Below, in pieces: positions 59,600 to 64,000 of a DNA stretch of 64,000 nucleotides. This DNA is from a virus, in the IMG/VR virus record IMGVR_UViG_3300007511_000003, positions 62,001 to 126,000 of that record; one strand, 5' to 3'. Numbering within the stretch: position 1 is the stretch's first letter; every line of letters starts with the position of its first letter. The notes beneath the pieces are model-generated. The model ran no database searches and was not told the origin of the DNA. It worked only from the letters and a program-made list of their open reading frames with translations. A program made the position numbers and the translations under genes.

Positions 59600-61065
59600 T
59601 ACACCGTCACCTTGGCAAACTCGCGAAGGTCCTCCACCATTTTTGGGCGTGGGTCTTTAAGGTGGTATCGCAGATCATCCCTCTGTTTATTCAAATTATT
59701 AATGCGGGCCTCAAGGTCCTCGATATTCCAGCGGTGTAACTGCAGGATCTTAAACCCCAATATCTGGTCAGCCTCTTCCAAGGTAATACCCTCGAGGTGC
59801 TTAACCAAGTAATTGGCAGGCTCCTCATCATCCAAGGACTTCAATACCGTGTCTTTATTCAGGGACGCCAGCAGACGTAGTTCCAAGTCCCGTATCTTTT
59901 TATCCAGCACTCGTATTAGGTACCGCAAGCTACGACGTTCCTGTTTGAGCCTCCAAGCCACCCAGTTTTTCAGTAACTTGGGGATCGAGGTCCTACGGAA
60001 CCGGGCCCTCATCTTCCCAGTACTGGCATCGAATGACCTACTGACAATGTTGACGCGGAAGTCTAGTTTGGAATCAAAGTAGGACACCACCTCTTGGGAT
60101 AACGTAACAAAGCGTGAAGCCGCGGTCTTCTTCAAGAATACCGTATACCTTGGACCCGTCTCTAGGGAAGTCTCATCGTCTACAGAGGCAACGTAGGACA
60201 GCTCTCGTACTTTGGCAACCACTTTTCCGATATTCAGATTGGGTGCGAATCCGGTAAACGTGAGGGAAAGCTGGTGTTGGTTTACGTGATGGGGCGAGCT
60301 GAACCACACCCCACCTGTGCCCTGTTCGTAGAAAGCCCTTAGGTCTGCCAGACCTTCTTTGTCCAGGATGGCTTCCCCACCATATTTATACCGGAATTTC
60401 AGATGTTTAACACACTCGGCAACACCCACTGGTTCATCGTCCAATAAACGTTGGACCAATGTGATGAGACCCTTGAGCTCATAACTTGGTATGTGGGCGG
60501 TACCGCCCATTGCGATCCCGAAAGTACCATTCACCAAGATATTGGGGACTAGGGAGGGCAGCACTACAGGCTCCACCGCCTTTCCATCATACGTGGGCAT
60601 CTCCTCAAGGGTAGGTACGTAGTCAGGGTGGAAGAGACCCTTGTCTGCATATTTGGTGAGGCGACCCTCTGTGTACCGCATAGCAGCGGGCCCGTCTGTT
60701 AGCGAACCCCAGTTACCTTTACCATCGATGAGGGGCGTACTGAGGTTTGCCATGGTGACAGCGGCCCCATAGATAGCACTGTCACCATGTGGGTGGAACT
60801 TACCCATTGTATCACCAACAATCCTGGCGGCTTTCAAAACCCCGGCGTTATGGGTAAGCCCTAACTTGTGCATCGCCCAAAGGATGCGACGTTGGACTGG
60901 CTTGAGTCCATCTCGGAAGTCGGCAATTGCCCGGTCCTCCAAGGTGTACTTTCCATAGTCCATCATCGCCCCTCGGGCGTACTCCAATAAACCTACCTCT
61001 GGAACATGGGCAACACTCGCAGGGGCTTGGAGCGCGGGGTTAACTTTTCGTGTTCGTCGGCTCAT
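59599..61065 (-). CDS. Type II topoisomerase subunit, GyrA/T4 gp52-like
   Basis: 488 residues. DGLKPVQRRILWAM, KFHPHGDSAIYGAAV and DGPAAMRYTEGRL with catalytic Tyr131 are GyrA/ParC motifs. A coiled-coil follows and the protein ends without the beta-pinwheel C-terminal domain, as in T4 gp52. It cuts and rejoins double-stranded DNA together with an ATPase subunit not found in this window. Behind a strong sigma70 promoter. Confidence 0.92.
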   Translation of the reverse strand: MSRRTRKVNPALQAPASVAHVPEVGLLEYARGAMMDYGKYTLEDRAIADFRDGLKPVQRRILWAMHKLGLTHNAGVLKAARIVGDTMGKFHPHGDSAIYGAAVTMANLSTPLIDGKGNWGSLTDGPAAMRYTEGRLTKYADKGLFHPDYVPTLEEMPTYDGKAVEPVVLPSLVPNILVNGTFGIAMGGTAHIPSYELKGLITLVQRLLDDEPVGVAECVKHLKFRYKYGGEAILDKEGLADLRAFYEQGTGGVWFSSPHHVNQHQLSLTFTGFAPNLNIGKVVAKVRELSYVASVDDETSLETGPRYTVFLKKTAASRFVTLSQEVVSYFDSKLDFRVNIVSRSFDASTGKMRARFRRTSIPKLLKNWVAWRLKQERRSLRYLIRVLDKKIRDLELRLLASLNKDTVLKSLDDEEPANYLVKHLEGITLEEADQILGFKILQLHRWNIEDLEARINNLNKQRDDLRYHLKDPRPKMVEDLREFAKVTV

Positions 61066-61114
61066 ATGTTATTTCCTTGGACCTTTCTACGTTGGACCAT
61101 TGTTTACCCCTATA

Positions 61115-61143
61115 AGTATAGCATCGGGCGAGCCCAATGTCAA
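61115..61143 (-). promoter_or_regulatory. Consensus sigma70 promoter with internal dyad
   Basis: TTGACA, 17 bases, TATACT, 49 bases before the topoisomerase start. The spacer holds an imperfect palindrome ATTGGGC-TC-GCCCGAT, a possible operator. Near-perfect host promoter, suggesting early expression. Confidence 0.88.
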
Positions 61144-61160
61144 GCGAGTGTTTTTGACCA

Positions 61161-61568
61161 CTATTGACAGATTGGCACCACGTTTGTCATGTTGTTTCCA
61201 CTACCTTCTGGGAGCGCAGAGGTTCCAGCAGGGATGATGCCGGTCATTGCCTGGATGTACTTGTCCTGGATATCCTTCTTGGGGAAGTAGGGCATGGTTT
61301 CCACCTGACTGAAGTGGAACCGCATGTCAGAGGTCGGCAACTTCATCTGGTTGGTGGGTTCCTGCATGTAGTATGAGATGGGTACGAATCCAATCTGGGC
61401 GACCTTGACGGGCTTTCCCGTGGCGGGATCCGTTTGATTCTGGATCGCCAGTTGCAACAGGACGGCATTGTCCAAGTAGATCATTTGCTGCTCTTGGTCA
61501 ATACGACACTGGCCCAGATACTCGCGGTTTGGTGACCGCATGACAACCATGATGGTACTTCTGTCCAT
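61161..61568 (-). CDS. Hypothetical protein
   Basis: 135 residues from MDRSTIMVVMRSP, with AAGGAG upstream. Beta-rich first half (MIYLDNAVLLQLAIQNQ, AQIGFVPISYYMQ), Gly/Ser-rich end. Downstream neighbour of queC. Unassigned. Confidence 0.5.
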   Translation of the reverse strand: MDRSTIMVVMRSPNREYLGQCRIDQEQQMIYLDNAVLLQLAIQNQTDPATGKPVKVAQIGFVPISYYMQEPTNQMKLPTSDMRFHFSQVETMPYFPKKDIQDKYIQAMTGIIPAGTSALPEGSGNNMTNVVPICQ

Positions 61569-61579
61569 TGTTCTGCTCC

Positions 61580-62281
61580 TTAACAAACATCAAAGTGGTT
61601 GAGGCGTTCCAGTAGGGGATCGGATAACCCAGCATCCGCAAAACCCTTGGCACGCAATAAGCAACTACGGCACTTGGTACATGGGGATTTACCCCCTTCA
61701 TAGCAAGTGGTGGTGAAGGCCAATAATTCCATACCACGCGGCAACGACTGAGCAAACTCTACCACCCCTTGCTTACCCCACTGCATTAGAGGAGTAAGTA
61801 CCTGGAAGTGGTAGTCCATTCCTTTCGTCAGAGCCTCGGCCATGGCATCCGCAAAGTCACGGCGAGCGTCTGGGTACCCGCCCAACCCCTGTTCAGATAT
61901 GCCAAACACCAGGTTAGGGCAATCCAAAGCATAGGCCCTGTTCGCGAGCAAAATGGAAAACAGGATGTTACGCCCTGGAACGAACGTAAGGTCCTTGCCA
62001 CCATCTGGGATCTCCGACGCGTCTTCGTATCGTTTGACTTCGTTCGCGCTGTTTACCAGTGGACTGGTGGACCGCAAGAGCTCATTCGGGACACTGATAA
62101 TATCCTGACGTATGCCAAGTTGGCGGCATATGGTCTGGGAAGCAAGCCGTTCCGCTTCCCATGTTTTGTGTCCATAGTTGAAGGTGATAGCGCGAACCTC
62201 GTCAAACTCTTGCTGGGCCCAAATCAGGGCAAGAGTCGAGTCGAGGCCTCCGGATAAACTGACAAGGGCTTTCGTTGTCAT
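61580..62281 (-). CDS. queC: 7-cyano-7-deazaguanine synthase
   Basis: 233 residues. ATP-pyrophosphatase loop SGGLDST (9-15), FVPGRN, and a C-terminal zinc set CYEGGKSPCTKCRSC. It converts CDG to preQ0 with ammonia and ATP. Together with FolE and QueE it covers the path to preQ0 except QueD. The product can enter DNA or tRNA. Preceded by a terminator, a TATAAT box and the TGTAAATA element. Confidence 0.95.
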   Translation of the reverse strand: MTTKALVSLSGGLDSTLALIWAQQEFDEVRAITFNYGHKTWEAERLASQTICRQLGIRQDIISVPNELLRSTSPLVNSANEVKRYEDASEIPDGGKDLTFVPGRNILFSILLANRAYALDCPNLVFGISEQGLGGYPDARRDFADAMAEALTKGMDYHFQVLTPLMQWGKQGVVEFAQSLPRGMELLAFTTTCYEGGKSPCTKCRSCLLRAKGFADAGLSDPLLERLNHFDVC

Positions 62282-62316
62282 GGTAGGTTCCTTTCAATAA
62301 AATTATGGCTACCCTT

Positions 62317-62329
62317 TATTTACATTATA
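62317..62329 (-). promoter_or_regulatory. queC promoter: TATAAT overlapping TGTAAATA
   Basis: Minus strand TATAATGTAAATA: a perfect -10 box runs directly into the TGTAAATA element, 36-48 bases before the queC start. No good -35 is seen. It could be read by both host sigma70 and a phage factor. Confidence 0.5.
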
Positions 62330-62339
62330 CAAATCAAAA

Positions 62340-62367
62340 GGGCCAACGTCGTGTTTAACGTTGGCCC
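62340..62367. terminator. Bidirectional-type hairpin terminator
   Basis: GGGCCAACGT / ACGTTGGCCC, a perfect 10-bp stem with an 8-base loop. On the minus strand TTTTGATTT follows, ending the operon before queC. Confidence 0.85.
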
Positions 62368-62406
62368 TTTGTTGGAAATCCTATTGGGTTGTCAGGTTCC
62401 GAGGTG

Positions 62407-62643
62407 TTAACTGTCGTCACTTTCTGATCGGTCCATCATCTCTGTCAACAGGTCTTCAAAGTCATCACCCCCTGTAACCTGTTCTCCTCCGTCATTATCC
62501 CAGACCAGAAACGACACGCCAGCGTCATGGTCCTCGGGAAGTGGGTATAGGTTGACCCTGAAACTCCCGCCTGTTCCCTCAACTACCAATACATCCCTGT
62601 GGCCTGTGGGAGTTTCCTGGTTTCTGATTGCGTAAATAGCCAT
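62407..62643 (-). CDS. Hypothetical acidic protein
   Basis: 78 residues from MAIYAIRNQ with AAGGAGG upstream. Beta-type start (RDVLVVEGTGGSFRVNLYPL), acidic helical end (DDFEDLLTEMMDRSESDDS). Unassigned. Confidence 0.55.
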   Translation of the reverse strand: MAIYAIRNQETPTGHRDVLVVEGTGGSFRVNLYPLPEDHDAGVSFLVWDNDGGEQVTGGDDFEDLLTEMMDRSESDDS

Positions 62644-62697
62644 CTTGTCCTCCTTGGCTTCCACCCTTGCTGGTCCTCATAGGGCCTCCTGCAGGTC

Positions 62698-62907
62698 CTA
62701 CATGTTTTCGGGTATATTTGGGTTACCCGGATCCCCTGTCCGATTGCGGGCGGGCTTCTCTTCGGTAGCACCTTGTAAACGTTGGTCCAACCACTCGATC
62801 TTTGCATCCAAGGAATTCGGGGACATTGCGTCATGAAAAAGTTTGGATAATGTTCCTCCGAAAACCCGAAGGGGTGTGGGTTGGAGTCCTTCATATACGA
62901 TCCTCAT
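62698..62907 (-). CDS. Hypothetical protein containing a shared repeat
   Basis: 69 residues from MRIVYEGLQPTPLRVFGG. Its GATEEKPAR segment is encoded by a 31-base sequence that occurs twice more in the gene at 62980-63570. The end (NRTGDPGNPNIPENM) looks like a shifted tail, so the gene may be a recombination product. Confidence 0.4.
   Translation of the reverse strand: MRIVYEGLQPTPLRVFGGTLSKLFHDAMSPNSLDAKIEWLDQRLQGATEEKPARNRTGDPGNPNIPENM
62744..62774. repeat. 31-bp direct repeat, copy 1
   Basis: TTGCGGGCGGGCTTCTCTTC plus 11 further bases (plus-strand reading), identical to copies at 63221-63251 and 63353-63383. Confidence 0.9.
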
Positions 62908-62930
62908 TTTGACCTCCACATTTTACCTTG

Positions 62931-62965
62931 GAGGGGTTGGGATCAAACTTATTTCCCAACCCCTC
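62931..62965. promoter_or_regulatory. 11-bp hairpin downstream of the alpha-CTD-like gene
   Basis: GAGGGGTTGGG / CCCAACCCCTC with a 13-base loop, 15 bases after the stop at 62980. No T-run, so a factor-dependent terminator or mRNA-stabilising hairpin. Confidence 0.5.
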
Positions 62966-62979
62966 GAGGGGCCACCATG

Positions 62980-63570
62980 TTACTTGGAGGCTTTGAAAGC
63001 GAGGCCGTGAGAGGCCAAAGCATCCTTGACAGCCCTAACCGACCGGCGACCCAAGCCTGAGATATCGCTCATCTCGGCATGGGTTTTGGCCTTGAGCTGG
63101 GAAACGGTCTTGATTCCAGACTTGGCCAGTGTCTCAACCACACGATCAGTCACACCCAGGTCTGCCACGTTCCGCGGGGCCTTGTCACCGGAAGCCTTGG
63201 TTTGGGTTCCCCGACGGGACTTGCGGGCGGGCTTCTCTTCGGTAGCACCTTCGGTGGCCTTGGCTTTCCGGCTCCGACGGCTGGACTTTTTGGTCGCCTC
63301 TTCCTTGGGTTGGCTGTCATCAGCGGTCTCCGCCTTGGCTTTCCGACGGGACTTGCGGGCGGGCTTCTCTTCGGTAGCACCTTCGGTGGCCTTGGCAGTG
63401 GGCTTGCGGACGCGAGTCTTTTTGCCTTCGGTCTGACGCTTTTTGAGCTCCTGCTCCCACTGCTCCGCGAAATCGAAAGCCTTGGCAGCAACGTTCTCAG
63501 TTTCACCAGACTCGATCAAAGCGGCCATGGCGAGGATGGAAACCTGGGTTTTGTTAGACTGACTGTTCAT
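62980..63570 (-). CDS. Lys/Arg-rich protein with RNA-polymerase-alpha-CTD-like domain
   Basis: 196 residues. A helical N-terminus (1-45), a basic repeat region (45-130; ATEGATEEKPARKSRR occurs twice), then LGVTDRVVETLAKSGIKTVS...ISGLGRRSVRAVKDALASHG. The last part has the helix-hairpin-helix layout of the alpha C-terminal domain (hydrophobic R, GIxTV, GLGxxS, LxxxGL). It could bind DNA or contact the transcription machinery. A generic HhH DNA-binding protein is the alternative. Confidence 0.6.
   Translation of the reverse strand: MNSQSNKTQVSILAMAALIESGETENVAAKAFDFAEQWEQELKKRQTEGKKTRVRKPTAKATEGATEEKPARKSRRKAKAETADDSQPKEEATKKSSRRSRKAKATEGATEEKPARKSRRGTQTKASGDKAPRNVADLGVTDRVVETLAKSGIKTVSQLKAKTHAEMSDISGLGRRSVRAVKDALASHGLAFKASK
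63221..63251. repeat. 31-bp direct repeat, copy 2
   Basis: Identical to 62744-62774. With copy 3 the identity extends to about 53 bases (CGACGGGACTTGCGGG onward), marking an internal duplication. Confidence 0.9.
63353..63383. repeat. 31-bp direct repeat, copy 3
   Basis: Third copy, inside the basic repeat region of the alpha-CTD-like gene. Confidence 0.9.
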
Positions 63571-63757
63571 CGTTTTGTTCTCCTATGAAATGGTTGCGGG
63601 CAAAAACACGCCCTCTTTTTGGTCCTGCTCCTTGCTACCTGCTTCTCGTCATTCCTAACCTTCGCCTACATTGCAGCCTACCGGCCTCCTGGAGGCAAAT
63701 AAAAAAATGCGCGTGGTGGTGGATTTTTCGTATCTGGCTGGAAGGAGTACCTTTATC
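63571..63757 (-). other. Intergenic leader, no gene seen
   Basis: 187 bases between two HhH genes. It contains GCCTCC/GGAGGC next to a T/A run and a short GGGC/GCCC hairpin. No convincing promoter or open frame. Confidence 0.4.
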
Positions 63758-64000
63758 TTACCTTTAGCTTATGACGAATCCCCTTGTCATTTAACTTATC
63801 GATGATCCTCTGACGAGCGTGCTTACCCAGTCCTGTGATGGCTACGAAGTCCTCTTGGGAAAGCTTTGCCACCAGTGACCTGTCCAAACCAGCTTTCCGC
63901 AAGGCGTTGTCGATGCGAGTCCCAAGAGCATCACGCTTTTTCTTCGACTCTACTTTCTTGGGTTCAGCTTTGGGTTCTGTGGTCGATCGCCGGGAGGCGT
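63758..64000 (-). CDS. HhH/alpha-CTD-like protein, 5' end outside window
   Basis: The last 80 codons are visible. A Lys/Glu/Pro linker (EPKAEPKKVESKKKRD) is followed by TRIDNALRKAGLDRSLVAKL, then ITGLGKHARQRIIDKLNDKG, a helix-hairpin-helix domain paralogous to the end of the gene at 62980. Likely a tandem duplication. Same possible role in DNA binding or transcription. Confidence 0.6.

Noticed and set aside
62744-63383. CRISPR-like repeats
   Set aside because: Only three copies with irregular spacing, lying inside coding sequence for a basic linker; no array.

Overview
The window is part of a large tailed-phage genome (myovirus-like, probably lytic). It encodes a terminase large subunit, an intein-bearing portal, a prohead protease, a near-complete replisome, a tRNA/ncRNA cluster and dozens of tightly packed small genes. 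About nine tenths of the genes lie on the minus strand. Most neighbours overlap by 1-8 bases (ATGA, TAATG, GTGA), so translation is probably coupled in long polycistrons. The DNA glycosylase, gyrase-like, GGDEF/EAL, STAS and alpha-CTD-like genes suggest a Gram-negative, probably proteobacterial, host; that is inference.

Layout. 1-3.8 kb: an OMP decarboxylase gene enters from the left, followed by a plus-strand small gene, a GAF-GGDEF diguanylate cyclase with a cut-off EAL domain, and small membrane proteins including a holin candidate. 3.9-11 kb: prohead protease, portal with a 489-residue LAGLIDADG intein, and TerL. 11-15 kb: DnaB-type helicase, a possible loader and an SF2 helicase. 15-23 kb: small zinc proteins, a TSCPD-domain protein, a family-4 uracil-DNA glycosylase, folE, a sliding clamp and queE. 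23.4-28.6 kb: a UDG-like/exonuclease/family-A DNA polymerase broken into two genes by a split intein, with a homing endonuclease gene between them on the opposite strand, then tmk. 28.7-50 kb: a giant SNF2-type protein, many proteins sharing N-terminal signatures (possible capsid-targeting tags), a STAS protein, an NAD-dependent ligase split in two by a related endonuclease gene, a type IB topoisomerase and virion-like proteins. 50-51.9 kb: a plus-strand cassette led by a RuvC-like resolvase and closed by a clear terminator. 52-54.4 kb: a possible sigma-like factor, a zinc protein and an HNH nuclease. 54.4-57.3 kb: tRNAs interspersed with structured non-coding RNA. 57.3-64 kb: zinc-ribbon and ClpX-zinc-finger-like proteins, a gyrA/T4 gp52-like subunit, queC, and two helix-hairpin-helix proteins resembling the RNA polymerase alpha C-terminal domain.

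How it fits together: a self-sufficient replication set (helicase, polymerase, clamp, ligase, topoisomerases, resolvase, tmk) works beside a partial 7-deazaguanine pathway (folE, queE, queC). That pathway suggests modified DNA or host tRNA. A recurring TGTAAATA-type element in front of several operons resembles a phage late promoter, and classical sigma70 promoters precede two operons.

The most unusual element is a roughly 260-nt RNA locus (54940-55200, minus). It carries both loops of the 23S rRNA GTPase-associated centre (the L11 / A1067-A1095 domain) on its own compensated terminal stem, with a structured insertion between the two loops. I know of no described phage RNA of this kind. The two endonuclease-fractured genes are the second notable system. 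All calls come from reading the sequence without database searches.
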